Positions 34,969 through 43,610 of a stretch of 64,000 nucleotides of DNA are shown here, piece after piece. This DNA is from Mycolicibacterium aurum (GTDB taxonomy: Bacteria > Actinomycetota > Actinomycetes > Mycobacteriales > Mycobacteriaceae), in assembly GCF_900637195.1 (NCBI RefSeq), contig NZ_LR134356.1:3782001-3846000 (forward strand), read 5' to 3'. A program made the translations under genes and the position numbers. How positions within the stretch are numbered: the first letter of the stretch is position 1; each line of letters starts with the position of its first letter. The notes below the pieces were generated by a model. The model searched no databases. It saw only the letters and a list, made by a program, of their open reading frames with translations, and was not told the origin of the DNA.

Positions 34969-35772
34969 ATGAATGCAGCGACGCTGCCGGTGATCGCGGG
35001 GATCGACGGGTCCACGACGGCGATGACCGCCGCATACTGGGCGGTCCAGGAGGCGGCGGGCAGAGACGCCCCGCTGCGTCTGGTCTACGTGACCAAGACG
35101 ACGCACAGTGCGGCCGAGTACGCCGAGGACGTCCGAAAGGGCCATGCCTGTCTGCACGAGGCCCGCACCGCCATAGAGGCCATGGGAACGCCCGTCACGA
35201 TAGAGACCGCCGTCGTGGACGGTCCTCCTGCGGCGGCCCTGGTGGATGCGTCGTCGCAGGCGCAGATGGTCTGTGTGGGATCTGTCGGCATCGGACGCTA
35301 TGCCCGATCGATTCTGGGATCGGTCGCTGCGGAGCTGGCCGAGAAGGCCGCGTGCCCCGTCGCGGTGATCCGACCGGACTCCGACGCGGGAACCCACCAC
35401 GACTCCGGATGGATCATCGTTGCGGACAACGAGAAGCCCGACAACCACGCCGTCGTGGAGCAGGCGATGCGGGAGGCGACCATTCGTCAGGCGCCGGTGC
35501 TGCTGCTCGGAACCGACGGACGGCCGGAGTCACACGCCGCGCTCGAGCGCGAGATCGGCGACTGGAAGTCCCGCTATCCGGACGTGCGCGTCTACCCGAT
35601 CGCCAACCGGGCCGAGGTCACCCATTTTCTCAAAAAGCATCACGAGCACGTGCTTCTGGCGGTGATCGGTAGCAGCGAGGCCGGCGAGGTCGCCGACATC
35701 GTGGGTCACGGGCACGCCCTCTTCCCGCACAGTGCATCGTCGGCCCTGGTGGTGCGACCTCGATGCGCGTGA
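34969..35772 (+). CDS. Universal stress protein, second domain degenerate
   Basis: A 267-residue tandem UspA protein. The first domain retains GSVGIGRYARSILGS. The second lacks the nucleotide loop, having VIGSSEAGEVADIVGHG instead, and is shorter. It therefore probably binds one nucleotide. ATG at 34969 follows ACAGGAGGACAAC, a strong ribosome site, 12 bp after the ATPase stop; it is the third gene of the ppsA operon. Confidence 0.87.
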   Translation: MNAATLPVIAGIDGSTTAMTAAYWAVQEAAGRDAPLRLVYVTKTTHSAAEYAEDVRKGHACLHEARTAIEAMGTPVTIETAVVDGPPAAALVDASSQAQMVCVGSVGIGRYARSILGSVAAELAEKAACPVAVIRPDSDAGTHHDSGWIIVADNEKPDNHAVVEQAMREATIRQAPVLLLGTDGRPESHAALEREIGDWKSRYPDVRVYPIANRAEVTHFLKKHHEHVLLAVIGSSEAGEVADIVGHGHALFPHSASSALVVRPRCA

Positions 35773-35805
35773 CCGGCGCGGCGAGGACCGACGGCGACCC
35801 TCTTG

Positions 35806-35819
35806 GTGACCAAAGGCCC
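35806..35819. promoter_or_regulatory. DosR box upstream of USP 35894
   Basis: GTGACCAAAGGCCC is a good match, 75 bp upstream of the ATG at 35894. It begins a second plus-strand unit. Confidence 0.75.
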
Positions 35820-35893
35820 CTCCGCCGGGGGTGGCCTCGGCCATAGCGTCGAGGTCAGGCACGGGTCCATTTCGCACAGACAGGGAGTCGCAC

Positions 35894-36775
35894 ATGACCA
35901 CGTCCCCAACCGACCTCGGGATTCTCGTGGGCATCGACGGCTCCCCCGAGGCGCACGCCGCGCTCCGGTGGGCTACCGAGGAGGCGGTCTTGCGGCAGTG
36001 CCCGATCACGCTGATGCACGTCGTGGCGCCCATCGTGGTCACCTGGCCGATCGAGTCGGTCGTCATGAGCTTCACCGAATGGCAGGAAGAGAACGCGAAA
36101 CACGTCATCGAGCAGGCCCGGGAAACGGTGCGTGGCTCGGTCGATGCCGCGTCGGCGCCGCCGGTGCATGTCCGGCTCCGCCACGACGGCATCGTCCCCG
36201 AGTTGACCGAGGCGTCCGCCTCGGCACGGATCATGGTGATCGGCAGCCGGGGCCTGGGTCCGGTGGGTGGGGTGGTACTGGGCGCAGTCAGCCGGACCCT
36301 GCTGCACCACGCCAGATGCCCGGTCGTGGTCGCAAAGGAGGGGGTGGTGAGAAAGTCGGACCGCTCCCGTCCCGTCCTGCTCGGCATCGACGGGTCCCCG
36401 GCATCGGAGGCCGCCATCGCTTTCGCCTTCGACGAAGCCTCCCGCCGAGGCGTGGACCTCATCGCGTTGCACGCGTGGAGCGATGTCGCTGTGTTTCCGC
36501 TGCTCGGCATGGACTGGCACAAGTACGAACAGGAAGGCCACGAAATTCTTGCCGAGCGTCTCGCCGGATGGCAGGAGAAGTACCCGGACGTGCATGTGAG
36601 TCGCCGCATCGTCTGCGACAGACCCGCACGTTGGTTGATCGACGAAGCCAAGGACGCGCAGCTCGTGGTGGTCGGGAGCCGCGGGCGCGGTGGGATCGCC
36701 GGGATGTTGCTCGGGTCGGTCAGCACCGCGGTCGCGGAGTCCGCGATGGCGCCGGTTGCCGTGATCCGCAGCTGA
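35894..36775 (+). CDS. Universal stress protein, tandem UspA domains
   Basis: A 293-residue tandem protein. The first nucleotide loop is GSRGLGPVGGVVLGA, with the final Ser replaced by Ala; the second, GSRGRGGIAGMLLGS, is intact. ATG at 35894 follows ACAGGGAG; an earlier in-frame start at 35831 would lie next to the DosR box and is rejected. It is followed by the Acg-like gene after 36 bp. Confidence 0.9.
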   Translation: MTTSPTDLGILVGIDGSPEAHAALRWATEEAVLRQCPITLMHVVAPIVVTWPIESVVMSFTEWQEENAKHVIEQARETVRGSVDAASAPPVHVRLRHDGIVPELTEASASARIMVIGSRGLGPVGGVVLGAVSRTLLHHARCPVVVAKEGVVRKSDRSRPVLLGIDGSPASEAAIAFAFDEASRRGVDLIALHAWSDVAVFPLLGMDWHKYEQEGHEILAERLAGWQEKYPDVHVSRRIVCDRPARWLIDEAKDAQLVVVGSRGRGGIAGMLLGSVSTAVAESAMAPVAVIRS

Positions 36776-36811
36776 GGTGCGACAAGTGATGTCATGTACC
36801 GGAGGTGCGAC

Positions 36812-37795
36812 ATGAACGACGCGGCGGTAGACGTCGATGTCATCAAAGATGCCGTCACATTGGCAGGCCGCGCCCCGTCACTGCACAACAGTCAACCGTG
36901 GCGCTGGGTTGCCACCACGGACTCGGTCCAGCTCTTCCTGGACAGGAGCCGGGCGCCCAAATACACCGACACCAGCGGCAGGGAGCTGGTGATCAGTTGC
37001 GGTGCGGCCCTGGATCACTTCCGTGTCGCCATGGCCGCGGGCGGATGGATGACCTACGTCGAGAGACTGCCCAATCCGAACAACCTCGATCATCTGGCCT
37101 CCGTCGGCTTCAGCGCGATGGACTTCGTCGCCGACGGGCATCGGCTGCGCGCACAAGCCATCCTGCAGCGACGCACGGACCGACTGCCGTTCGCGGAGCC
37201 GCGCGGATGGCACATGTTCGTCACCGAACTCGGCCGCGCGGAGCACTCCGGCTTCGTCGCCGTCGATGTGGTGGCCGATGAGTCGCGACCACGGCTGGCC
37301 GAGGCCTCGCGACTGGCCAAGTCCTCGCGGCTCTATGATTCGCGCTACCATGCCGAGCTGGTCGGTTGGACAGGGGATGTCGCCGTTGCAGAGGGCATTC
37401 CGGCAGGTGCCCTCCTATCCGCGGCAGAGAGTGACCGCGTGGACATCAGCCGCGATTTTCCCCCGGTCGATCACGCCGAGCGTCGTAGCGAGATCGCCAG
37501 GGATCACGCCAAAGTCCTTGTGATTTCGACCTACGGCGTAACCCGCGGGAGCGTCCTGCGGTGCGGCGAGGTGCTCTCCACGGTATTGCTCGACGCGACG
37601 CTGGCCGAGTTCGCGACATGCACGCTGTCTCACCTCACGGAGGTACCCGCGAGCCGGGATATCGTCGCCGCGCTGACCGGAGGCGCGAAGATCCCACAGG
37701 TTGTCGTTCGGGTGGGCACGGCGCCCTCCCAGGGCGATATCGGCCCGCCGACACCGCGTCTGCCCGTCGAGGACGTTCTCGAGATCAGGGACTGA
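36812..37795 (+). CDS. Acg-type nitroreductase-fold protein (Rv2032/Rv3131 type)
   Basis: A 327-residue protein of the Acg family. The leading block APSLHNSQPWRW binds FMN in nitroreductase-fold enzymes. A second duplicated half follows, as in Rv2032 and Rv3131, both DosR genes. Family members lack strong nitroreductase activity and may sequester flavin. ATG at 36812 follows GGAGGTGCGAC. It is in a unit with the universal stress genes on each side (36 bp and 4 bp gaps). Confidence 0.87.
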   Translation: MNDAAVDVDVIKDAVTLAGRAPSLHNSQPWRWVATTDSVQLFLDRSRAPKYTDTSGRELVISCGAALDHFRVAMAAGGWMTYVERLPNPNNLDHLASVGFSAMDFVADGHRLRAQAILQRRTDRLPFAEPRGWHMFVTELGRAEHSGFVAVDVVADESRPRLAEASRLAKSSRLYDSRYHAELVGWTGDVAVAEGIPAGALLSAAESDRVDISRDFPPVDHAERRSEIARDHAKVLVISTYGVTRGSVLRCGEVLSTVLLDATLAEFATCTLSHLTEVPASRDIVAALTGGAKIPQVVVRVGTAPSQGDIGPPTPRLPVEDVLEIRD

Positions 37796-37799
37796 GCCC

Positions 37800-38675
37800 G
37801 TGCACCGCACAGAGCAGGCCGTGATCGTCGGTATCGACGGATCTCGATCGGCGATCGCCGCTGCGCTTTGGGGTGCCGATGAAGCAGCACACCGCGACGT
37901 CCCCTTGCACCTGGTGTCCGCCGTGTGGCCACAGAAGGATCTGGCCCCCGGAACATACGACGCCGCCGACACCGCCGTCCGCGCTGCGATCGCAGCGGTC
38001 GAATCGACCGGCAAGTCTGTGAAGATGGAATCCGAAATCGTCTATGGCAGGCCGAGTCTCGTCCTACAGGCGCAGTCCCCCACGGCCGCCGTGGTATGCC
38101 TGGGATCGTGTGGCGTCACCCACGGCGGCCTCGGCCGGATCGGCTCGACGGTGACAGCGGTGGCGGCGGCGTCGCTCGCATGCCCGCTGGCTGTCATTCA
38201 TTCAGACCCGCCGCGGGCCGACGGCCCCGGCTGGGTGGTTGCCGAGGTCGATGAATCCCCGTCGGGCGAGCGTGCGTTGCAACTGGGGATCGACGAGGCG
38301 CTTCTGCGCGGTGCGACACTGCGCGTCGTCGCGACGTGGCAGGCGCGGTACACCGACATTCACGATGTTCACGCCACCTCAGACGGAAACCGCGCGGTGA
38401 AGGCACATTGGGAACGACGACTGCGGCCGTGGCGGCAGCGGTATCCGGAACTCGACGTGCAGGCCGCGGCCGCGCACGGGAGCGTCTTCAACTTTCTGGC
38501 ACGGCACCGTCGGAGCATTCAGCTGCTGGTGTTGCCACACAAGCGGGCGCCCGAACTCGTGGAGCTGCTGGCCCCTGGAAACTTTCCTGCGTCTCGGGAC
38601 ATCTGTTTCGACCTCTTGCTCTGCGAAGCCGGGACGGGTCCGGAACCCGAAGGGCGTGCGAGGGACCGCGCCTAG
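37800..38675 (+). CDS. Universal stress protein, second domain degenerate
   Basis: A 291-residue tandem UspA protein. The first domain keeps the spacing G-2x-G-9x-G-S (GSCGVTHGGLGRIGS). In the second it reads LPHKRAPELVELLAPGN, so no nucleotide loop. GTG at 37800 follows CTGAG with four bases from the Acg stop. It ends before a perfect hairpin. Confidence 0.83.
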   Translation: MHRTEQAVIVGIDGSRSAIAAALWGADEAAHRDVPLHLVSAVWPQKDLAPGTYDAADTAVRAAIAAVESTGKSVKMESEIVYGRPSLVLQAQSPTAAVVCLGSCGVTHGGLGRIGSTVTAVAAASLACPLAVIHSDPPRADGPGWVVAEVDESPSGERALQLGIDEALLRGATLRVVATWQARYTDIHDVHATSDGNRAVKAHWERRLRPWRQRYPELDVQAAAAHGSVFNFLARHRRSIQLLVLPHKRAPELVELLAPGNFPASRDICFDLLLCEAGTGPEPEGRARDRA

Positions 38676-38696
38676 GCCATCACCTGGTGATCGGTG

Positions 38697-38721
38697 CTGA
38701 TCGTCATGACCTGACGATCAG
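38697..38721. terminator. Perfect 10-bp hairpin between convergent USP genes
   Basis: CTGATCGTCA, loop TGACC, TGACGATCAG: a perfect 10-bp inverted repeat with a 5-base loop. It lies between the stops of two convergent genes and overlaps the minus-strand stop. It lacks a T-run, as many mycobacterial terminators do. Confidence 0.6.
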
Positions 38722-39456
38722 CATCGAGCATTCGGGAAATCCGATGATGGGATGGCAATTCGGCGATGGGAACGAGGCGACAGTGCGCCCGTCATGCGGG
38801 CTGACGACGGCCAGTCCCACCCTGGCGTCAGCGTCACGCCGGAAGTACTGGTGGCCGGTACCCGCCGCGACCGTCTCCACGTGGACGTCCGGGTAACGAC
38901 GAACCCAGCTGTCGGCGCGGCGGTCGATCAGCCGCACGGTTGCGTGCCTGATCCGGCCTTCGTGCATCGCGACATGCACCATGTCGTCGTTGCCCGGTTC
39001 GTCTGACAGGACCACCGATATCACGCCATCGGTCTGCGGGGTGCCGTCCAGCCGGGTCCGGATGATCGCGACGGGACATGCTGCCTCCTTCGCCAGCAGT
39101 TCCGCGACCGGACCGATCACCGGAGGGTCTCCGGACTGTGACGCGCGGGAGCCGACGCAGACCATCGCCGCGCGGTGGGACTCGGCCAACAGGATGGCGC
39201 CGGGCTCACCGGCGACCCGCACCGTGTCCACGTGTACAGACCTCGACTCCGATCGCGACGCGTTCTCCGCCTGGGACAGAACGACATCGAGATCCGAGTC
39301 GGTGGGACCCGGAGCATTGACCGCATGGACGAGCCGCAGCGGAAGGTCGTGGGCAACGGCCTCCGCGGTCGCCCACCGAACGGCATTCAAGGCGGCATGG
39401 GAACCGTCGACCCCGACGACGACGGGCCCGACCCGCGGATGCCGATGCGTCATCAC
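38704..39456 (-). CDS. Universal stress protein, both nucleotide loops degenerate
   Basis: A 250-residue protein of two UspA halves. The first half has GSRASQSGDPPVIGP where the loop needs a second Gly and final Ser; the second half is short and has none. It is thus likely a non-ATP-binding member. The start is GTG at 39456 or ATG at 39453. No DosR box is evident near; a 23-codon frame with a strong ribosome site lies just upstream. Confidence 0.75.
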   Translation of the reverse strand: MMTHRHPRVGPVVVGVDGSHAALNAVRWATAEAVAHDLPLRLVHAVNAPGPTDSDLDVVLSQAENASRSESRSVHVDTVRVAGEPGAILLAESHRAAMVCVGSRASQSGDPPVIGPVAELLAKEAACPVAIIRTRLDGTPQTDGVISVVLSDEPGNDDMVHVAMHEGRIRHATVRLIDRRADSWVRRYPDVHVETVAAGTGHQYFRRDADARVGLAVVSPHDGRTVASFPSPNCHPIIGFPECSMLIVRS

Positions 39457-39478
39457 GGCGCCATGGCGAGAAGCACCT

Positions 39479-39550
39479 TCAGCGCACCGGAGTTCGCCGC
39501 ATCAGCGAAAACCCGTTATGCGGTGTCGAGCTGATGGGTGGAGCTTTCAT
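39479..39550 (-). CDS. Possible 23-codon leader peptide
   Basis: A short frame (MKAPPISSTPHNGF... ending RTPVR) that begins six bases after GAGGAGA, a very strong ribosome site, and stops 22 bp before the universal stress gene. No ribosome site of similar strength precedes that gene itself. It could be a leader peptide or the remains of an older start region. Coding is unproven. Confidence 0.3.
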   Translation of the reverse strand: MKAPPISSTPHNGFSLMRRTPVR

Positions 39551-39586
39551 GGTCGTCTCCTCGGTGTCAGTTCGCGCTGAGCCGTA

Positions 39587-40174
39587 TCACGGTGTGTTGT
39601 TGTTGGTTCGCCCGCCGTTGTCCGCCAGATCGTCGAGCTCGCGGTCCCACGCCTGGAAACGCAGGTGGTTCAGCCGCATCCGAAGAATCACCCACGCCGC
39701 GGTCGCTGAGCCCGCGACGGCGGCCCACAGGGCAAGAGCGGCGATCACCGCCTGCGCGGCGGCATCCTCGTCCGACAGCGCCCGCTGCGTGCGATTACCG
39801 GCATCATCGACCCAAACGGTGACGTGGTCACCGGCCCTCATCTCGCCGGTGCGGATTTCCTCACGGTGTGTGCTACCGGAGAAGTCCCAGCGAATTTCGG
39901 TCAGATAGGGCCTCTCATACGGTTGGGCCACCACCCGGCTGTCCTGCACCGCTACCGCGTCGACTTCGTGCCGGGTGGCCCTGTCCGCGGCAAAGGTGCG
40001 AGCCAGGTCGTCATGTACGGCGGTGCCCGCCGCGGCGGCCAGAGGCACCGCCACGATCGCGAGGAACACGACCAGCACGGTGGCGGCGGCCTCGATACGG
40101 TCGCTGACCCGAACCAGCGGGTTGCCCGCCCAGAGGCGACTCCACCGGCCCAGGCCGAGAGTGAAGGTCTGCAT
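39587..40174 (-). CDS. Rv1733c-like two-span membrane protein
   Basis: A 195-residue membrane protein with NPLVRVSDRIEAAATVLVVFLAI forming the start of helix 1 (about 18-48), an extracytoplasmic loop of about 85 residues, and helix 2 (about 138-165). Rv1733c, a DosR-induced membrane antigen, has the same plan and the NPLVR-DR-EA signature. Function is unknown. ATG at 40174 places the signature correctly; a longer frame to 40423 crosses the DosR box and is rejected. The box at 40250 is 76 bp upstream. Confidence 0.85.
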   Translation of the reverse strand: MQTFTLGLGRWSRLWAGNPLVRVSDRIEAAATVLVVFLAIVAVPLAAAAGTAVHDDLARTFAADRATRHEVDAVAVQDSRVVAQPYERPYLTEIRWDFSGSTHREEIRTGEMRAGDHVTVWVDDAGNRTQRALSDEDAAAQAVIAALALWAAVAGSATAAWVILRMRLNHLRFQAWDRELDDLADNGGRTNNNTP

Positions 40175-40249
40175 GTTGCACTCCGTATCGTGATCGGAAC
40201 CGACTGTGCCCTTGTAGACATGATCGCGTGCGCCGGCGGGCACCCTGCA

Positions 40250-40263
40250 GAGCCGAAAGTCCC
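40250..40263. promoter_or_regulatory. DosR box between Rv1733c-like and GNAT genes
   Basis: On the minus strand it reads GGGACTTTCGGCTC. It is 76 bp from the Rv1733c-like start and 81 bp from the acetyltransferase start, so it may act both ways. Confidence 0.75.
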
Positions 40264-40343
40264 GAGAGCCGGGAGCCGAACGCCCTCGCTGCGCTGAGCG
40301 CGACCTCACCTTAGGTTCGTCAGTGACAGGAGGATGGCAGCCG

Positions 40344-40901
40344 ATGAGGGCAGGCGCTACACCCACCGGGGGATCTGACGGGGGCGGGACGGGCCGGATG
40401 GACCATCGAACCCCGTCGCCCATGACGATCCGCGGCCTCCACAGCGGCGACTACGATGCGGTCGTCGGTTTGGTGGCCGACTTGAATGCCGAAGAGCGCT
40501 ACCTGCGCTTCCTGACGCCGTACCCGATGTACGTCGGCGAGTGGGCGTTGTCACTGACCGCGCCGTCGGATCACGTCGTCGCGATCGGGGCGTTCGAATC
40601 CGGTGAGCTGATCGGCGTTGCCAACTACGTCGGCCTTCCCCGACCCGGATATGCAGAGGTCGCGGTCGTGGTGGCACACGGGCAGCATCAGCGCGGGGTC
40701 GGTACCGCGCTGCTGATGGCCCTCGGCCAGATCGCCAAAGAGTCTGGCGTGAACCACTTTGTCGCCGACGTACTTGCGGAGAACCAGCTGGTTCGGGACA
40801 TGTTGCGCGACGCGGGCTGGCCGACCACCCAACGCCGTGACGGTGAGCTGCTGCGCATCGAGGTCAATCTCGACGCAGCGGGCCACATCGCACGCGGCTG
40901 A
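40344..40901 (+). CDS. GNAT family N-acetyltransferase
   Basis: A 185-residue acetyltransferase. The GNAT acetyl-CoA loop is visible as VVVAHGQHQRGVGTALLMAL near residue 112 (Q/R-x2-G-x-G/A). The substrate, protein or small molecule, is unknown; a lysine acetyltransferase domain of this type occurs in mycobacterial Pat. No cyclic nucleotide domain is present here. ATG at 40344 is about ten bases after AGGAGG; a GTG at 40323 lies before that site. It converges on a universal stress gene with a 7-bp gap. Confidence 0.8.
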   Translation: MRAGATPTGGSDGGGTGRMDHRTPSPMTIRGLHSGDYDAVVGLVADLNAEERYLRFLTPYPMYVGEWALSLTAPSDHVVAIGAFESGELIGVANYVGLPRPGYAEVAVVVAHGQHQRGVGTALLMALGQIAKESGVNHFVADVLAENQLVRDMLRDAGWPTTQRRDGELLRIEVNLDAAGHIARG

Positions 40902-40908
40902 GCGCGGA

Positions 40909-41805
40909 TCAGGACTGACGCGCCACGATGACCGGGACACGGGCCGCCTGCACCACCGCCCAGCTGACAGATCCGAGCAGCAGACCCGCGAATCCGCCGC
41001 GGCCGTGACTGCCGACCACCAGCAGTTGCGCCTCGCGTGACTCCTCGACCAGGCGGTGTATGGGATTGTCCTGGCCGATGACGCGCCGCACCGTGACGTC
41101 GGGATACCGCTCGCAATTGCCTGCCAACCGCTGGGCGAGCTCCTCGTCGGCTTGGTTCTCCATCTCCACGTCCGTTACCGGCAGGACGAAATCCGCAAGG
41201 GTCATCCAGGTGTGCACAGCGACCAAGTCGACTCCGCGCCTTGATGCTTCGTCAAAGGCAAGCGCAACAGCGAGCTCGGACGCCGGGGATCCGTCCACGC
41301 CGACGACGACCGGCGCCGTCGTGAGCCGATCGGACGGCAACCCGTGATCGCCGTGGATGACCGCGACCGGGCAGTGCGCGTGATGCACCAGCGAGGAACT
41401 CGTGGACCCCAGAAGCAGACCCGGCAGCGCATGAAGGCCGCGGCACCCGACAACCATCATGTCCGCGTCCTTGGACATGTCGATGAGGGCGGGCATCTTC
41501 GACCCGCGCAGGATGGATGTCCTGACCGGGATCTCTCGGGTTCCCGTCAGCGTGACGTTCACGACGTCGAGTGCGTCGGTGATCACCTTCTCCGCCATGC
41601 GGTCTCGGGCCGCCATGTATTCTTCGGTGATCGGCACATCCAGCCAGTAGGCCATCTCCTCGGCCGCCTCGGCGTGGACGATCGTCAGCGTTGCGTGCCG
41701 CAGAGAAGCCTCCCTGGCCGCCCACTCAGCCGCCTCCCGCGACATGGGTGATCCGTCGACGGCGACCACAATCCCGTGCGGCCTCGATTCCGGTGGAAGA
41801 GTCAT
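40909..41805 (-). CDS. Universal stress protein, tandem UspA domains
   Basis: A 298-residue tandem protein with both loops intact (GCRGLHALPGLLLGS and GSHGRGGFAGLLLGS). ATG at 41805 follows AAGGAGCGCGAG; the open frame continues to 41853 but without a better ribosome site. Two DosR-like boxes lie 78-112 bp upstream. Confidence 0.9.
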   Translation of the reverse strand: MTLPPESRPHGIVVAVDGSPMSREAAEWAAREASLRHATLTIVHAEAAEEMAYWLDVPITEEYMAARDRMAEKVITDALDVVNVTLTGTREIPVRTSILRGSKMPALIDMSKDADMMVVGCRGLHALPGLLLGSTSSSLVHHAHCPVAVIHGDHGLPSDRLTTAPVVVGVDGSPASELAVALAFDEASRRGVDLVAVHTWMTLADFVLPVTDVEMENQADEELAQRLAGNCERYPDVTVRRVIGQDNPIHRLVEESREAQLLVVGSHGRGGFAGLLLGSVSWAVVQAARVPVIVARQS

Positions 41806-41882
41806 CTCGCGCTCCTTGCCGTTGTTGGTGCCTGTGAGGAAGCCTCCGGTCAACGCTAAGACGGTCAGGCGGCCGGGTTCTC

Positions 41883-41896
41883 GGGGCGTTGGTCAC
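41883..41896. promoter_or_regulatory. DosR-like box, proximal, upstream of USP 41805
   Basis: GGGGCGTTGGTCAC resembles the GTTGGTCCC form at 13308. It is 78 bp from the start codon. Confidence 0.6.
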
Positions 41897-41903
41897 ATCG
41901 ACC

Positions 41904-41917
41904 GCGCCGAAAGACCT
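41904..41917. promoter_or_regulatory. DosR-like box, distal, upstream of USP 41805
   Basis: GCGCCGAAAGACCT is a moderate match, 21 bp (two turns) from the proximal site. Confidence 0.5.
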
Positions 41918-41942
41918 TTCACCAACCCGGGTCCGCATGGGG

Positions 41943-42734
41943 CTATCCCGCAGGGGTGATGAGCCCGAAATCGCCGTCGTAGCGGCGATAGAGCACGCAG
42001 GCGCGGCCTTGGGCGGCTTCGATGAAAAACAGGAACGGCAGATCCAGCAGGGCCAGTCGCTCCATCGCTGCGTCCTCGGACAGACACGGTACGGGATGCG
42101 GGCTGATGGTGACGGGCCCGCCGAAGGCCGCCACGTCACCGGCGAGCGTGGGGGTCACAAGCGCCAACCGGTATCCCTCCGATCCCCTTCGATACACGAC
42201 GCCCGCGCAGCCCGAACCGACTTCGGTGAACAGATGGAAGTCGTAGTCCAGCATCTCCATCTCGGCGGCGGCCTCGTCGACCGTGCACGGCGCCATAGCG
42301 AAGGACTTCCGCCGGACGACTCGTCGCGTCTCGGCTCCCCTGGGAACGAATTGTGGGCGGTGAGCGCGTACCTCGCCGTGGCGCCAGGGCGGCGCCGCCT
42401 CCGGTCCTTTCGGCGCGTCGCGCAGTTCCCGCAGGTGCTCGAGTCGGCGCCGCAACCGCGCCTCCAGCCGGTCGACTGCCTCGTGCGCCGTAGCGGCCTC
42501 GACCTGGGCCCGCACGACGTGTCCACGGACGTCGAGGTTGGCCTGCGCCACCACGGGAAATTCGACTGCTGGATTCTTTCGACGCGTCAATCGGACGTGC
42601 GCGTGCAGGATGGGGCGACTGGTGAGCCGGCCGAGGCTGCCGATCTTGGTGCGTGCGTAGTCGACGACGTCGGGAAACTCTCCGTGCGTGGTGACGTCGA
42701 CGTTGACGACGGATGCGTGCACTGCGTTGTTCAT
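41943..42734 (-). CDS. Long ribosome hibernation-promoting factor, dormancy type (Rv0079-like)
   Basis: A 263-residue protein. The N-terminal part (about 5-105) is an S30AE/HPF-like fold that binds the 30S decoding site. The C-terminal part holds two copies of the HPF dimerisation motif: FHLFTEVGSGCAGVVYRR near 170 and FLFFIEAAQGRACVLYRR near 235. Rv0079, a DosR-regulon translation inhibitor, has this double tail. It should stop translation and protect ribosomes in hypoxia. ATG at 42734 lies 36 bp from a DosR box. Confidence 0.87.
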   Translation of the reverse strand: MNNAVHASVVNVDVTTHGEFPDVVDYARTKIGSLGRLTSRPILHAHVRLTRRKNPAVEFPVVAQANLDVRGHVVRAQVEAATAHEAVDRLEARLRRRLEHLRELRDAPKGPEAAPPWRHGEVRAHRPQFVPRGAETRRVVRRKSFAMAPCTVDEAAAEMEMLDYDFHLFTEVGSGCAGVVYRRGSEGYRLALVTPTLAGDVAAFGGPVTISPHPVPCLSEDAAMERLALLDLPFLFFIEAAQGRACVLYRRYDGDFGLITPAG

Positions 42735-42766
42735 AGTCCGTTGGTACCCGCGACAGCTGGGATGGG

Positions 42767-43477
42767 TTAGGGCCGAAGGTCACCGGCGCCAGGAGCAGCC
42801 GCGGCGTGGGCGATGCCGTCCACACGCACATCCGCGGTGACCGCACCGGCGCTCCGGCGCTGTTCTGACCTTCGTTTGATACCGGTCAGCATGCCGCGGG
42901 TGACAAAAGCCCTTGCAGGGCCTGCGAATTCGGCGAAAGCCACCTGACCGGGGTGGCGTAGCGCCAATCGCGATCTCACCAGCAGCCTGCAGCGGTCGTC
43001 TCCGTGCGGGAACAGGTGGAAGGACCAGACGATGTCCCACGGCAGCTGTGACTCCTCGGCGCGCAACACGATCGTCCGCGTCGGATCGATGTCGACCACC
43101 GTCAGTTCGATCCCGTCGGCGATACCGAACCAGCCCCGCGGCACGAGTCTGACGGGGTCACCGACGGCCAGCTGCTGCCATTCCGTATGGATGCGGTCTG
43201 CATCGTGATAGCCCAGCCCGAACAGGTTCTCCAGCTTTTCGAAGGTGTACAGCCCGCCTCGGTCCTGCCCCATCTGCACCAGCCACGGCCACACCTGTTC
43301 GGCGGGACAATCGATCCACACGGCTTCGGTCGCCGTCAACACCGGCTGACGCACCAGACCATCCCCCGGTAGTGGCCCTTCGGACTCGCCCTTGGTGGTC
43401 CCCCAGTTGCCGAAATATCTTCGCGCCCCGTACAGCAGTGCGGTGGCCGCCAGAAGTGTCATCGCCTTGTTCGCCAT
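42767..43477 (-). CDS. SRPBCC (START-like) domain protein
   Basis: A 236-residue protein with a short N-terminal hydrophobic segment and a SRPBCC lipid- or ligand-binding fold. PLPGDGLV near 36, WPWLVQMGQDRGGLYTFEKLE near 63 and IHTEWQQLAVGD near 95 are shared with the divergent gene at 43611. The ligand is unknown. ATG at 43477 is 37 bp from a DosR box. Its 3' end contains the box of the next gene. Confidence 0.75.
   Translation of the reverse strand: MANKAMTLLAATALLYGARRYFGNWGTTKGESEGPLPGDGLVRQPVLTATEAVWIDCPAEQVWPWLVQMGQDRGGLYTFEKLENLFGLGYHDADRIHTEWQQLAVGDPVRLVPRGWFGIADGIELTVVDIDPTRTIVLRAEESQLPWDIVWSFHLFPHGDDRCRLLVRSRLALRHPGQVAFAEFAGPARAFVTRGMLTGIKRRSEQRRSAGAVTADVRVDGIAHAAAAPGAGDLRP
42770..42783. 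promoter_or_regulatory. DosR box upstream of the hibernation factor
   Basis: GGGCCGAAGGTCAC is a good match inside the last codons of the SRPBCC gene. It is 36 bp from the hibernation-factor ATG, suggesting a very short or absent leader. Confidence 0.7.
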
Positions 43478-43513
43478 ACCTGCAGCGTGGTCGCGCCCTG
43501 CCCGGCCGCGCTA

Positions 43514-43527
43514 GGGCCGGTAGTCCT
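43514..43527. promoter_or_regulatory. DosR box between the divergent SRPBCC genes
   Basis: GGGCCGGTAGTCCT is a good match, 37 bp from the minus-strand start and 84 bp from the plus-strand ATG at 43611. Confidence 0.7.
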
Positions 43528-43610
43528 CGGTCGGGCGTCGCGGCCAGGATTGCCCGCTGACATGACCTTCGACTCTAATGAAGCATCGGACGGCTTCCTA
43601 CGATCCAGCC

